Source: Actinophytocola oryzae (GTDB taxonomy: Bacteria > Actinomycetota > Actinomycetes > Mycobacteriales > Pseudonocardiaceae). From it: 64,000 nt of DNA. The notes beneath the pieces are model-generated. The model made no database searches, was not told where the DNA came from, and was given only the letters and a program-made list of their open reading frames with translations. The position numbers and the translations under genes were made by a program. Each line of letters starts with the position of its first letter. Position 1 is the stretch's first letter. This document shows, piece after piece, positions 49,043-60,900 of the stretch. The stretch spans positions 1 through 64,000 of the forward strand of contig NZ_SOCP01000008.1 of NCBI RefSeq assembly GCF_004364325.1, in the 5' to 3' direction.

Positions 49043-52000
49043 ATGTCCGCAGGTGTGCTCCGGGTGCAGGTGCTCGGCCCGGTTCGGGCCTGGCTCGACG
49101 CCACCGAGATCCGCCTCGGGCCGCCCCGGCAGCGTGCACTGTTCGCCGTGTTGGTGTTCCGCCGCAACCACGTCGTCAGCCGGTCGGAGCTGATCAACGC
49201 CGTCTGGGGCGACGACGCGCCCACAACGGCGGAGGGCAGTGTGTACACCTACCTGTCGGGGTTGCGCAAGGTGTTGGAGCCCGGCCGGTCCGGCCGCACC
49301 GCGAGCACGGTGCTGCCCTCGGAGGGCATCGGCTACCGGTTGCGGCTCGACCCCGGCGCTGTCGACCTCGCCGGTTTCGAGGAGCTGCTCGCCGACGCCG
49401 AGGCCGCGCTGGGACGTGGCCTCGCCGACGACGCCGTCGGGCTCGCGAACCGTGCGCTCGCGATGTGGCAGGGCGAGCCGTTGAGCGGTCTCCCCGGCCC
49501 GTTCGCGGAATCCTGCCGCACGCAGCTGACCGCCGCCCGGCTGAGGTTGCTCGAGACCGGGGCGGAGGCGGGGTTGCTGGCCGGGCGGCACGCGGACCTG
49601 GTCGCGGAGCTGAGCACGCTGGTGGCCCATTACCCGCTGCACGAACGGTTGCGCGGTCTGCTGATGACCGCCCTGTACCGCAGTGGCCGCCAGGCGGACG
49701 CGTTGGAGCAGTTCCGCGAGGCACGGCAGGTGCTCGCCGACGAGCTGGACCGCCAGCCCGGCCCCGAACTGGTCGAGATCCACCAGCGCATACTGGTCAA
49801 CGACCCGGCCATCGCGGCGCCCGAGAACGCGCTCGGCGTCTCGACGCCGGTGCCCAGCTCGATCTCCGTGCCGGTCACCACCCGGCCGAGGCCCAGAGCC
49901 ATGACCTTCGTCGGCCGCGAGACAGAGCTCGCGGTGCTGCAGGACGCCGTCTCGGAGCTGATCGACGGCCGGGGCCGGGCGGTGTGGCTCTCCGGCGAGC
50001 CGGGTATCGGCAAGACGGAGCTGCTGACCCGAGGGCTCGCCGGACTCGACTACGCGGCTGTGCAGACCTACTGGGGCGCGGGAGACGAGCTGGCGCAACG
50101 GTTCCCGCTGCGGACGATCCTCGAGTGCCTGCACGTGACGGCCGACTCGCCGGACCCGAGGCGGGCACGCGTCGCCGAACTGGCGTGGCCCGCGGCGTCC
50201 CGGGAGGACGTCCTCGGCGGTGGCGGCAACGTGCACGCGGTCGTCGAGGCGCTGCTCGACCTCGTGCGGAGGCTGTGCGACGACGGTCCGCTCGCCCTCG
50301 TCCTCGACGGGATGCAGTGGGTGGACGAGGCGAGCCTGCTGGTGTTCAACCGGTTGGCGACCCTCGCCGGCGAGCTGCCGCTGCTCGTTCTCGGCGCGTG
50401 TCGTTCCATGTCGAGCACCGAGGCGCTGGACGCGTTGCGCGACACCGTGACACGCGAGGGCGGTGCCGTGCTGCGGCTGCTGCCACTGTCCGATGCGGAC
50501 GTCGGCAGGCTGCTCCGCGTCATGATCGGCGCGGTGCCCGGCCCCGGCCTGATCCAGCTCGCGCGGGGTGCCGCGGGGAATCCCCTCTATGTCGAGGAAC
50601 TGGTGGACGCGCTCAAACGCGACGGCAGCGTGCACGTCGAGTCCGGCGCCGCCGAGGTCAGCGCGACGACACCGATCTCGCTCGCCTCGGCCCTCGAACA
50701 GCGGCTGGGTTTCCTGTCGCCGACGCCGCTCAACGTGCTGCGCCGCGCGGCCCTGCTCGGTATCGACTTCCGCGTCGACGACGTGAACGACCTCGCGGTG
50801 GTGCTCGGCCAGTCGCCCGCCGAGTTCCTCCCCTCGATCGACGAGGCGACCAAGGCCGGCATCCTCGTCGTCGACGGGGCACGGGTCGCCTTCCGCCACC
50901 CGCTGATCCGCCAGGCCCTCTACGACGCCATGGCGCCCGCGGTCCGTGCGGCACTGCACCGGCAGGCGGCCGAACGGCTGCACAATGCCGGCGCCGCACC
51001 GGAAACGGTCGCCAGGCAGCTCTCCGCGACGCCCCTCACCCCGGACCGGTGGACCATCGCCTGGGTGTGCGAGTACGGCGAACGGGTCGCCGACTGGGCA
51101 CCGGACATCGGTGTCGACCTGCTCCGCCGGTCGGCCGAGGCGTGCGACGCCACCGACCCCAGGGTGGAGACCCTCACCGCCGGCCTCGCCAGGGTGCTCT
51201 ACTGGCTGGGGGAGTCGCCGGAGTCGGAGGTCCGCGCCGTGCTCGGGTCCACCCGCGACCCGGACCTGCGTGGCGAGATGCACTGGACGCTCGCGTGTGT
51301 CCACTACCGGCGCGGCCTCGACCGCAACGCGGTCGACTCGCTGCGGGCCGCGGTCGACGATCCCCGGGTCTCCCCGGTGTGGCGGGCCCGCTGCCGGGCG
51401 CTGCTGGCCGCCCGTCAGGGCCTCGGTCTCGGCGAGATCGACTCCGCGCAGGCCACGGCATGGGCGGCGATCCACGAGGCGGAAGCCGTCGGCGACGCCT
51501 TCGCCAAGGGTTACGCGCTGGCGAACCTGTGGCTGTTCCAGTCGATCGAGCGCGACCACGCCGAGGCACTTCGCCTCGTCGACCAGGCGCTCGCGGTGCT
51601 CGACGAGGCGCTGGCGGTGGCGGGCGCCGACCCCAAGCTCGTGCACCTGCGGCTGAGCCTGCTCGACAACCGCGTGTTCAGCCTGCAGTGCCTCGACCTG
51701 CTCGGTGAGGCCGACGCGACGCTGCGGGAAGCGGACCGGTTGGTGCGCGCGCACCGGCTGCCCGCCGGCATCGTCGGCGCGACGGTGGTCAACCACTACT
51801 GGTCGGGACGCTGGGACGCGGCGGTGACGGAGCTGTCCGAACTGGTCGGCCGCCGCGAGCTGGACATGGCGTTCCACGGCCTGCGCGAGAGCGGGCCGAC
51901 ACTCCTGTTGCTGCACGGCGTCGGCGCGCTGATCGCGGTGTTGTGCGACCGGGGCGACGAGGTGAACCGGCACCTGGCGGCGGCGGACGAGCTGCCGCTG

Positions 52001-52570
52001 CTGACCTCCGCCGACCGGGAGAGCTGCGATTTCCTCGTCGTCGCGGAGGCGTTGGCCGCGGAACGCGACGGCCGTCCGGACGCCGCCCTGATCGCGCTCG
52101 CGCCGGTGCTGGACGAGCGGTACTCGCAGATGATGCTGCGCCACCAGTGGATGCCGGACGTCGCGCGGATCGCCCTGCTGGCAGGGGAGACCGGGCTCGC
52201 CAGGCGGGCGCTGGCCATCTGCGAGGGTGAGGCCCGGCGCGAGCGGACACCGGCCCGTGCCTCCGCCGCGCTGGCCCGGTGCCGTGGCCTGGTGCGCGGT
52301 GATCCCGAGCCGGTGCTCATCGCCGCCGCGACCTACCGCGAGGTCGGCAGACCGGTCGAGCTGGCACAGACCCTCGAGGACGCCGCGGTGCTGTTCGCCT
52401 CGGTTGGCCAACCGGACCGTGCCACGCAGCTCGGCACCGAGATGATCCGGATCTACGACGATCTCGGTGCGGTGTGGGCGATTCACCGCGCCAGGGCGCG
52501 CCTGTCCGCCCACGGCGTCGACCTTGCCCGTGCCCGGTCCGGCGGCACACCGCGCCGGCATGCGGTCTGA
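49043..52570 (+). CDS. AfsR-type SARP regulator with ATPase and TPR-like domains, no LuxR end
   Basis: 1175 residues. Winged helix (LRVQVLGPVRAWLDATEIRLGPPRQRALFAVL, residues 6-95), transcriptional activation domain (to about 250), ATPase from about 290 with FVGRETELAVLQ and P-loop LSGEPGIGKTELL, then helical repeats to about 1170. It is collinear with the protein at 45228 but stops before the C-terminal LuxR helix-turn-helix. ATG 49043 overlaps the TGA of a 21-codon upstream ORF and follows GAGG. Tandem SARP/AfsR genes beside a biosynthetic locus are usually pathway-specific activators (known of the family). Confidence 0.85.
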   Translation: MSAGVLRVQVLGPVRAWLDATEIRLGPPRQRALFAVLVFRRNHVVSRSELINAVWGDDAPTTAEGSVYTYLSGLRKVLEPGRSGRTASTVLPSEGIGYRLRLDPGAVDLAGFEELLADAEAALGRGLADDAVGLANRALAMWQGEPLSGLPGPFAESCRTQLTAARLRLLETGAEAGLLAGRHADLVAELSTLVAHYPLHERLRGLLMTALYRSGRQADALEQFREARQVLADELDRQPGPELVEIHQRILVNDPAIAAPENALGVSTPVPSSISVPVTTRPRPRAMTFVGRETELAVLQDAVSELIDGRGRAVWLSGEPGIGKTELLTRGLAGLDYAAVQTYWGAGDELAQRFPLRTILECLHVTADSPDPRRARVAELAWPAASREDVLGGGGNVHAVVEALLDLVRRLCDDGPLALVLDGMQWVDEASLLVFNRLATLAGELPLLVLGACRSMSSTEALDALRDTVTREGGAVLRLLPLSDADVGRLLRVMIGAVPGPGLIQLARGAAGNPLYVEELVDALKRDGSVHVESGAAEVSATTPISLASALEQRLGFLSPTPLNVLRRAALLGIDFRVDDVNDLAVVLGQSPAEFLPSIDEATKAGILVVDGARVAFRHPLIRQALYDAMAPAVRAALHRQAAERLHNAGAAPETVARQLSATPLTPDRWTIAWVCEYGERVADWAPDIGVDLLRRSAEACDATDPRVETLTAGLARVLYWLGESPESEVRAVLGSTRDPDLRGEMHWTLACVHYRRGLDRNAVDSLRAAVDDPRVSPVWRARCRALLAARQGLGLGEIDSAQATAWAAIHEAEAVGDAFAKGYALANLWLFQSIERDHAEALRLVDQALAVLDEALAVAGADPKLVHLRLSLLDNRVFSLQCLDLLGEADATLREADRLVRAHRLPAGIVGATVVNHYWSGRWDAAVTELSELVGRRELDMAFHGLRESGPTLLLLHGVGALIAVLCDRGDEVNRHLAAADELPLLTSADRESCDFLVVAEALAAERDGRPDAALIALAPVLDERYSQMMLRHQWMPDVARIALLAGETGLARRALAICEGEARRERTPARASAALARCRGLVRGDPEPVLIAAATYREVGRPVELAQTLEDAAVLFASVGQPDRATQLGTEMIRIYDDLGAVWAIHRARARLSAHGVDLARARSGGTPRRHAV

Positions 52571-52628
52571 GCCCGTGCGTGCCGCCACCCACAACCGTGC
52601 CACGCGGACGATTCTGTCGCCGTGATCT

Positions 52629-53816
52629 TCACGTCGTCTCCACGCCGAACCGGACGGGGAGCCTGTCGATGACGATGTGGCGGCCGTTCTCGATGCGCCG
52701 CCTCGGTGTCTCGGCGAGGTGGAAGTCGGGGTGTCCGGTGAGCTGCCGCAGCACGGTCTGCAGCTCCAGTCGCGCGAGGTGCGCGCCACTGCAGTAGTGG
52801 ATGCCGAAGCCGAAGCCCAGATGGATCGCGGCGCCGCGGTCGAGGCGGAACTCGTCCGGCGCCGCGAACTGGTCCGGGTCGCGGTTCGCCGCACCCATCA
52901 GCAGCATGATCCGCGCGCCCTTGGGAATCGCGACACCCGCGACGGTGGTGTCCCGGGTGGTGGTCCGGGTCTGGTTGCCGACCGGCGCCCACAGCCGCAC
53001 GGCCTCCTCGGCCGCGGCCGGGACGAGTTCCGGTTCCGCACGAAGACGTTGCTGGAGCGGCACATCACGCGCCAGCTGCCAGAGCAGGTGGCTCATGGCG
53101 TTCATGGTGGTCTCGTGACCGGCCATGCTGGCCGAGATCAGGATGGAGTGCAGCTCGTCGTCGGTGACCGGCCTGCCGTCGAGCCGCGCCCCGACCAGCC
53201 AGGAGATGTAGTCGTCACCGGGATTCGCGCGTGCCCTGGCGACGTCCTCGGCGAACACGGCGACGAACGGCGGCCAGAACGCGCCGGGACCGCTCGCGGT
53301 GGCCAGGTGCTGCCACAGGTTCCTGGTCAGCTCCCGGATCCGTTGCTGGGCGCCGTCCGAAAGACCGAGGGCGTGGGCGACCGAACGGATCGCGAGCGGC
53401 ATCGCCAGCTCGTTGGCCAGGTCCCCGTGGCCGCGGGCCACCAGCGGCGCGAGCAGCTCGGCGACGATCGCCGTGATCGAGCCGGCCAGGCGCGCGACGG
53501 TCGCCTGGTGCAGTGGCGGGCTGATCAGGCCACGCAACGCGGTGTGCTCGGGCCGGTCGAAGTCCAGCGGCGTGAACTTCGGCGTGCCCGGCGCCTTGGG
53601 GAAGAACACCCCGTTCGCGGAGCTGAACGTGTCGTGGTCCCTGAGCACGGCACGGACGTCCCGGTAGCGGGACAGCAACCACATGCCGCCGTGGGCGGGT
53701 GAGTAGACCACGGGCGCGGTCTGCTGGATCCGCTGGTGCACCTCGCCGACGATGTCGGCCGTCAGCTCGGGGTCGTGGTGGTCGTAGCAGGTGGCGAGGC
53801 GTTCGACGGAGTTCAT
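52629..53816 (-). CDS. Cytochrome P450
   Basis: 395 residues, normal for a soluble bacterial class I P450. The I-helix is SMAGHETTMNAM, with the acid/alcohol pair before Thr-Thr. The ExxR is EEAVRLW, and the heme loop is FGFGIHYCSGAH with Cys at residue 342 (bases 52791-52793). ATG at 53814-53816 (complement) follows GAGG. It begins four bases after the hydrolase stop, so the two are co-transcribed. No ferredoxin gene lies next to it, so redox partners must come from elsewhere. It likely hydroxylates or couples the polyketide or its starter. Confidence 0.9.
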   Translation of the reverse strand: MNSVERLATCYDHHDPELTADIVGEVHQRIQQTAPVVYSPAHGGMWLLSRYRDVRAVLRDHDTFSSANGVFFPKAPGTPKFTPLDFDRPEHTALRGLISPPLHQATVARLAGSITAIVAELLAPLVARGHGDLANELAMPLAIRSVAHALGLSDGAQQRIRELTRNLWQHLATASGPGAFWPPFVAVFAEDVARARANPGDDYISWLVGARLDGRPVTDDELHSILISASMAGHETTMNAMSHLLWQLARDVPLQQRLRAEPELVPAAAEEAVRLWAPVGNQTRTTTRDTTVAGVAIPKGARIMLLMGAANRDPDQFAAPDEFRLDRGAAIHLGFGFGIHYCSGAHLARLELQTVLRQLTGHPDFHLAETPRRRIENGRHIVIDRLPVRFGVETT

Positions 53817-53820
53817 GGTG

Positions 53821-54702
53821 CTAGGCCTCGACGATCGCGAGCGGCGACGGCTGCCAGCGGTGGCCGGTCTCCCCTTCGCGGACGACGGTGCCGAAGGCGA
53901 CGTCGGCGAAGTGGCAGCCGAACCCGATCGTGTTCGGACGGGACAGCTCGGCCAGCACCTGGCGTCGCGCGTGGATAGTGGCGTCCCGGTCCGAGTCCGG
54001 CAGTGAACACCACTCGGGATTGCTGATCTGCGCCGGGAAGTGGAACACGTCACCGAAGGCGACGACGCGGGTGCCCGCACTCTCCACCACGAACGCCGTG
54101 TGTCCGGGGCTGTGGCCCGCGGTCGGCATGGTCCGCACGCCGGGCAGCACCTCGTCACCGTCGTCGAAGAGGTGGAGGGCGCCGCTCAACGGCTCGAGGT
54201 GGTCGCGTTTCGACGGACCGCCCGGGTGGTCACCGGTGTGGTCCTGCCATGCGAGCCATTCCGCCCGCGCGACCCAGTGGCGGGCGTTGCCGAAGGTGAG
54301 CCGGGGCTCGTCGGTGCCCGGCAGGCTCGTCCAGCCGATGTGGTCGAGGTGCAGGTGGGTGAACGCGACGTCGTCGATCGTGTCCGGCCGGTGGCCCAGC
54401 GCGGCGAGGCTGTCGAGGAACCCGCCGCAACGGAGGTCACCGAACGCGTGGCTGCCGGTGAACGAACCCCAGCCGAGGTCGATGAGCAGGGTCCGCCCGG
54501 ACGACTCGACCAACAGCCCACCGGCCGGCATCACGAGGTGGCCGTCGGCGTCGAGCTGCTCGGGATGTGCTTCCCACCAGGTCCGCGGCACCTCGGGCGC
54601 GAACCGGTCGGGCGCGAGCGACATCACGCCGTCGAGCACGTGCGTGAGCGTCACCTCGCCGAGCCGGACGACGCGGGTGCGGGCGGGGGAGTGCCAGCGC
54701 AT
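53821..54702 (-). CDS. Metallo-beta-lactamase-fold hydrolase
   Basis: 293 residues. The metal motif THLHLDHIGW (HxHxDH), then TAGHSPGHTAFVV and AFGDVFHFP, supply the binuclear zinc ligands of the family. The N-terminal VTLTHVLDGVMSLAPDRF and LLIDLGWGS match the quorum-lactonase/glyoxalase-II-like branch. Start ATG at 54702 (complement) has no ribosome site, but a -10-like box ends seven bases before it, fitting a leaderless message. It leads the P450 operon. Possible roles are lactone or thioester hydrolysis, or detoxification. Confidence 0.85.
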   Translation of the reverse strand: MRWHSPARTRVVRLGEVTLTHVLDGVMSLAPDRFAPEVPRTWWEAHPEQLDADGHLVMPAGGLLVESSGRTLLIDLGWGSFTGSHAFGDLRCGGFLDSLAALGHRPDTIDDVAFTHLHLDHIGWTSLPGTDEPRLTFGNARHWVARAEWLAWQDHTGDHPGGPSKRDHLEPLSGALHLFDDGDEVLPGVRTMPTAGHSPGHTAFVVESAGTRVVAFGDVFHFPAQISNPEWCSLPDSDRDATIHARRQVLAELSRPNTIGFGCHFADVAFGTVVREGETGHRWQPSPLAIVEA

Positions 54703-54926
54703 GCCCGGGAAGCTAGGCGGCCCGCCGAGGGTCGGACAAGATCACGCACGCGCACTCTGCCCCGGTTTCCCTCCTCAGCGGTACGGTCGGGCAAAGAGTC
54801 CACAGTGGATGATGTGCGGACGATCGGGCAGTGTCCGTGCACGGGACGCTCCGAGACCGTGAGTCACAGTGGCTTCACGCGGTGTACTTCCCGCGTGAGG
54901 CATGAGGTCGCCGACGCACCAGGGCC
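54703..54926. promoter_or_regulatory. Divergent region between hydrolase and second giant gene
   Basis: Minus strand: TTGTCC (complement of 54734-54739), 18 bases, TAGCTT (complement of 54710-54715), then seven bases to the ATG, a good leaderless promoter. Plus strand: no clear promoter for the giant gene; GTGTACTT near 54881-54888 is a weak -10-like candidate. A TCCACAGTGGA palindrome lies at 54799-54809. Confidence 0.55.
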
Positions 54927-57900
54927 GTGACGGACCTGCCCGCCTCTCTGCAGGCATTCCTGGAGGTCACCGTGGGAATGCCGTGGCCGGAGGGCGACGA
55001 GCGGGACCTGGAGCGGTCCTCGGACGCGTGGATGGCGTTCAGGGCCGGGTTGGCGACGGCGAGGGACCAGTACGGCGCGCTGGCGCGAGAGTTCGACGCG
55101 GTGCTGGTGGGTGAGACCGCCGAGCGGGTCGTGGTCCTGTACGACTCGACGGTACCCGCGTCCCTGGACCAGATGATCGAGGCGGCGGACACGTTCGCCG
55201 CCGCGATGCTCCGGGCAGCGGCGGACTTCGAGAAGACCAAGATCATGATCGTCGCGATGCTGGTGCTGCTGGCGGCGGCCATCGCCGAGCTGCTGGCTTC
55301 CCTGTTCGGCGCGTTCCTGATCCCGACCGTGGTGGCGGTGGCGCGGGTCGGCATAGCGGCGGTGCTGAAGCAGTTGTCGGTGCGGTTGGGAAGCGTGAGC
55401 TTCCGTCAACTGGGTGGGCTCAGCCTACGGGCTGGGCGGCAGCTGGCGGTGGACGTCGCCAAGTACGGGCTGGCCGGGGCAGCGTTCATGGGGGGACTGG
55501 ACCTGGCCGTCGACGGCGTGCAGAACCTGACGACAACGGAGGGCGGCCAGCAGCTGCGGGAGGGCGTCGACTGGAACGCGTTCTTCATGTCGGCGGCCCT
55601 GGGTGCGCTGGGTGGGGGGTTCTACGGAGTGGGCCGGTCCCTGGGGCGCGCCGCGGACGTGCTGTCGAGAGACTTCCGCACCGCGGTGGGCGTCGAGATC
55701 GAGAAGATGGCCGGCAGGGAGGTGAGATCCAGGGCGTCGCGGGCCTTCCAGGGCTTCGCGGACCTGGGCTACTCGGCCATGCAGGTGGCCATCGGCGGCG
55801 CCGCGGCCAACGCGACGATCAACGTGGCACAGGGTCCACTGGCGAGCGCGCTGCGGAAGCTGTTCCCTCCTGAGGGAGGCGCGTCCGGTGACAGCGGCGG
55901 AGTGCTGCCGATGGCGGCCGCGTCGGACGGCGCACTGAGCCTCCTGGGCCGGGGACGAGGAGCCGCGCCGCGACTGTCCGGTATGGACCTGTCGGTGGGC
56001 GACCTGACCGTGGGCACCCTGGACCTGGGCAGCCTGACCGTAGGCAGCCTGGACCTGGGTGAGACACCGTCCTTGGCGGCTTTCCTCACGGGAAAACCGG
56101 CCACCGCCACGGAGTCGAGCAGCCAGGCCACCGCGGCTCCCCGGACCGCGGCGACGGCCCGGATGACAACGGACCACAGCACGGCCATGCCGGCCGCGGA
56201 GGCGCCCAGACCCGGTGCGGAGGCTGGTGCGGAGACGGCGGTGGGCGGTAGGGACGCTGTGGCATCTCCAACGCCGCCGGTACGCGATCCGGCCGCGTCG
56301 GCGACCGGCTCCGGCGCGCGAACGGACCCGGTGACGGAGTCGGGCGGCCGGACTGCCGCGGCGCTCCAGGCCACTCGTCTCTCCCCGACCACACCGGACC
56401 ACGGTCCTGCCGTGCCAGTCAGCGAGCCCGCCACATCGGCGGCCAGGTCCGGCACGCAATCGGACCACGTGATGGAGTCCGGCGGTGGGGCCGGGGCATT
56501 GCATGCCCCACCGACGCCCGCTCAGACCGGGCCGTCCATCGAGCCGCCCACCACGGCGGCCGGCCCGCATGTTCGAACCACCTCGGTGTCTCACTCCGCC
56601 CCGATCGCTCCACCAGATTCGGTGACCCCATCTGCCCAGCTGGTCCATTCGAGCCCGCTGGTCTCGTCGGCCCAGCTGGTCCATTCGAGCCTGTCGGCCC
56701 ACGTCACCCAAACCGGCTCGGTGGCCCACTCCTCCTCGGGCGCCCAGTCGAGCCCTGTAACGGAGTCGAGCGGGCCGGCCACCCTGGCCGCCGCACCAAC
56801 TCGTCCCTCCGCTGAGGTGGCCTCCGGGCAGCCTGGTATCGATGTCGAGCCGCCGGCCGCCTCCCCCGTCGACGACCTCGCGCCAGGCCGTCCCTTCACC
56901 GTGGAGCATCTGCCCGTCGGCATCTTCCTGCGGGGCAGGGGGGACGACCGGTTCGTCGCCCCGATCGCCGCGCTGCCCGCCATCCCCGGCGAGTTCGGCG
57001 TCGCCTTCCGGGACGGCCTCCGGATGACCGTCACCGCGCTCGCCGAGGCCGTGCGGGCCGCAGGCTGGAACGGCACCGACACGATCCGGCTCTACGTCTG
57101 CGACACCGGTGACCTCGCGCGGCTCGCCCAAGGGCTCGCCAACAGCCTCGGCGCCCCGGTCGAACGGCCCACGGACCTCCTGTGGCTCGGCCTGGCAGGC
57201 ACCGCCGCCCAGGTCGGACCGGCCACCCTCACCGCGGACGGTCGAATCGTGGCCCCGGCTGCCACGACCGACCCGGACGGCGGCGGCTGGGTACGCCACG
57301 AACCACACGCCGTACCCGTCCCCTCCTCCTACTCGGGCACCGCGCCGAGCCTCCCGCGACCGATGCACCTGGCGGACACACCCACCACGAGAATCCACCG
57401 CCTGCTCCCGCTCAACCTCGTCCGTGTCGAAGAGGTCGACGGCGGACGCCTTCGGGCGGACGTCGAGCAGGCCCTGAACACGGCGGGCACACCGCCCGGC
57501 GTTCGAGACCAGGTACTGGCCGGGCTCTCCGACGCCGAACTCACGGACAAGATCACCAAGGCGGACCGGCTCACGGTCACCGCCGGCCAGGGCGACGACG
57601 CCGTCGAACTCAGCGTCCGGCCTACACTCGCCGACGACACCACCGGGAAGTCCACAAAGGACTACCTCGACAACGGGAAGATCGAGAGCAGCTCCGGCAA
57701 GTACGGCAAGGCCAAACTCTCGCGGTCGGGCACCAGGAGCAAGGACGGCACCGTCGGTGGCCACCTGCCCCTCTCGTCCGCGTTGGACCTCGGCGTCAAC
57801 CTCAAGGGCGGCGTGCCCAGCTCGACGTGGAAGTCCGTCAGCTCCGCCGAGTCGAGGTCCGGCACCGCCATCGAGCCGAGTGGCGACCGGACCAGCAGCC

Positions 57901-60900
57901 GTCACGACCTGCGCTACACCGCCACTCTCACCGGCAACGGCACCGAGCCCGTCCGGTTCGACGGCCACCAGCCGGGCGGTGCGGTCGTCAGCACCCCGGA
58001 CGCGCTCGCCGACCTCACCATCGACCCCGTACCCACCCCCGACAGCGACGGGGCCACACCGCCTGCCGTGCGCCTCACCGCCGGAGGCCTGTTCGACGCC
58101 GCCAGGGAGGTCCTGCACCGGCATCCCGCCTGGCGCGGCCGGGCCGACGAGATCGGCTCACCCGTGCGTGCCGTCCTTCGCGGCCTGACCAGCGGCGACC
58201 ACCTCTCGCAACGCGGAACCGACCTGCTCGACGGACACCCCCTCCGCGAGAGTCTGGAAATCCACGACACCTGGGGCACCAGCCACACCGCCACCATCGA
58301 GCTGCTGGCCGACCGTGACGACTCCTACGCACTCCGCCTTCCGACGCCCGTGAAAGGCAAGCTCACCAGCAAGTCCGGGACGACCACGGGGCACTCACTG
58401 GAGGTGTCGAGAGCCGAGAAGGTCGACCTCGGCGTCCGGCTCAAGTCCGGTGCGCACATCCTGGGCGAGAACGTGGGTGCCGTCGGTCTCGTCCAGGGCG
58501 GACGGACCAACCACGACGAGCGGGTCACCACGCGCGGCAGCGAGGTCAGCGACGAGCTGGCGTGGACGGCCAAGGGCACACTGGCCGGTCGGGTCACCGA
58601 TCTCACCTACCGCCTGCGTGTCGTGTTCGACGACGGGCGTCAGGAGGAGACCCGGCACGCGGTGCTCGCGGCTGCCGTCACGTGGCGGGCGGTGAACGAC
58701 GAGGCCCCGGCCGCCGAGCACCTCCCCGACACGGATCCCTTCCCGCCGCGGAAGATCCTCACCGGCGAGACCCGGTTCCCCAACCTGGCCGCCGTCGAGG
58801 AGACGCTGCGCCACGCACTGCCGGCCGGCGTCCTGCACGCCGGCGAGGCGACCTCCGCGGCACACGTCGCGCAGAACGAGGCGGCCGTCTCCCGCGTCTT
58901 CTCCGCGCGTGGCGCCGCCGACCGGAGTTCCGACCTCAACGGCGACGGCATGTCGTCGCTGCTGGTGTCCAGCACCAGCGCCGTGACCGGCAGCCCGGAC
59001 GGGTACGTCCAGGTGGTCGTCGAGGCCGTGCGGCCCGAAAGCGAGGCGTCGGCCGCGAGACCCCGCACGCCCGGTGCCTCGTTGAAGGGCACGCTCGGCG
59101 CCGAACGCACGACCGGCGTCGAGGACACGGTCCGGACCGGGTACACGGCAGGAGGTGGCGGTGGTCTGCGGGGCAGCATCGGCGGCGTCGGGACGGGGGA
59201 GCTGCGTGGCCAGCACTCCCGCACGATCAGCGCGGCCGAGTCCACACTGACGTCGTCGAGCGGGGTGGGGCACGAGCAGACCTGGAAGTCCGCGCACGTC
59301 GGCACGCACGACCACCTGGTCGACCACTACCGGATCACCGTCCACGGCGACGACGGCGTGCTCGCCGTCCGGACGGTCCCCGGCGGCCGGGCCGCCACGT
59401 TCACCGGCGGCCGGTTCGCCCCGGGCCACCGGCCGGTCGAGGAGCGGAGCGCGTTCACGCCGGTCCCGCACCGCACGCCCCGCCGCCCGGACGGCTGGCG
59501 CGAGGGCGCACTGCCGGACCACTTCGTCGTGCAGGGCGTCGACCTGCCGACCGGATTGGCCGACGCCCTGCGTGCCGGTCTCGGCAAGGCCGAGGTCGAC
59601 CCGTTCGCCCGGCACACCACGCACGAGTTCGCCGGCCGCAGGCAGGTCGCCGCCCGCCTCGTCGAGGCGGAGAGCGGGGTCCTCCAGCTGCCCGTCCACC
59701 GCCGGGGCACCGGCCTTCTCGCCGGTGACCACGTCGGTGACGTCAAGGTGCACCTCGCGCTGAGCAACCCCAGGATCGTCGGCGAGCCGGAGACGATGAA
59801 GCTGACCTTCGCCGCCACGGTCACGGGGGCCACCGGCCGGTCGGCCACGAGCGGCACAGGCACGAGCACGGCGGGCCGGTTCCGGGCCGGCAGCAAGGGC
59901 GACTTCGAGGTGCACGAGGCCTTCGGGTACTCCGACGGCGGCAGGAGCGAGGCTGGGCAGGGCACGGTCCAGGAGTTCGAACACACGACGGTGACCACCT
60001 ACGAGGGGCCCGTGTACCCGGTCGCCTACGACGTCAGCGTCCTCGCGGGTGGCCGGGACGCCGTGGCCGGCACCACGGTCGCGCACGGCGACGAGCCGGG
60101 CAGCTGGCACAACCGGGAGGCGCACCGCGAGAACGCCGTCCGGCTCTGGGTGCCCGCCGACGAGCTGGGCCAGCTCGGCCTCACGGACGTGCCGCCGACG
60201 TCCCGGACCGCGCCGGCCGAACACGCGGACGTCGTGCCGCCCGACCACGACATCGACGGCTTCACCCCGCGGTCGGTCCGGCCCGAGGTCACCGCACGGC
60301 TGCTCGACGCGACTCGCGACCTGCTCGACCTGGTGCCGCGCGAGTCGGTGCCCCGCCCGGTGCTCTCGCGGTTCCTCGGCGGCGTGACCGACCGGGCGGT
60401 GTTCGCGTGGGTGCGTGACCAGGTCAACGGCGACGTCGAGCGGCGGGCCGGGGAGTCGCTGTACCGGCGGATCGTCGCCGAGCTGGGGGCGCGCGGCCTC
60501 GAGCCGCGCTACCCGGACCTGGTGAGCGGCCCCGGGATCCGGTGGTCGGAGACGGTCGCGGGCCCGGTCGGCACCTACACCGTCGCGCTCACGCTGCGCG
60601 GCAACGAGGGCCTCGGCGAGTACCACTCGACCACGCCGGGGTGGACGGGCGAGTACGAGACCAAGACGACCCGGACCACGACGAAGGACACCGGTGGGAG
60701 CCGGTCGCGGCAGCTGGCGTCGAGAACGTTCCTGGGCACGGACGCCGTGGGCGGGCACCCGCTGCGGGGCGTCGGCACCATCGCCGGCACCCACCGGTCC
60801 TCGGGCGACCGGACCGAGTCCGTCGCCGTCAGCGCCACGCGTGCCTACACCGCGCCGGACGGGGACACCGTGACCTACGTGCACGACCTCGGCCTCGAGC

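Noticed and set aside
48197..52894. 1565-codon minus-strand frame antisense to the second SARP gene
   Set aside because: Gln/Arg/His-rich shadow; the plus strand carries intact SARP and ATPase motifs.
54860..54900. A fifth copy of the shared element before the second giant
   Set aside because: GTGAGT and TTCACGC resemble its middle part, but TGGAG and CANRCT with proper spacing are absent.
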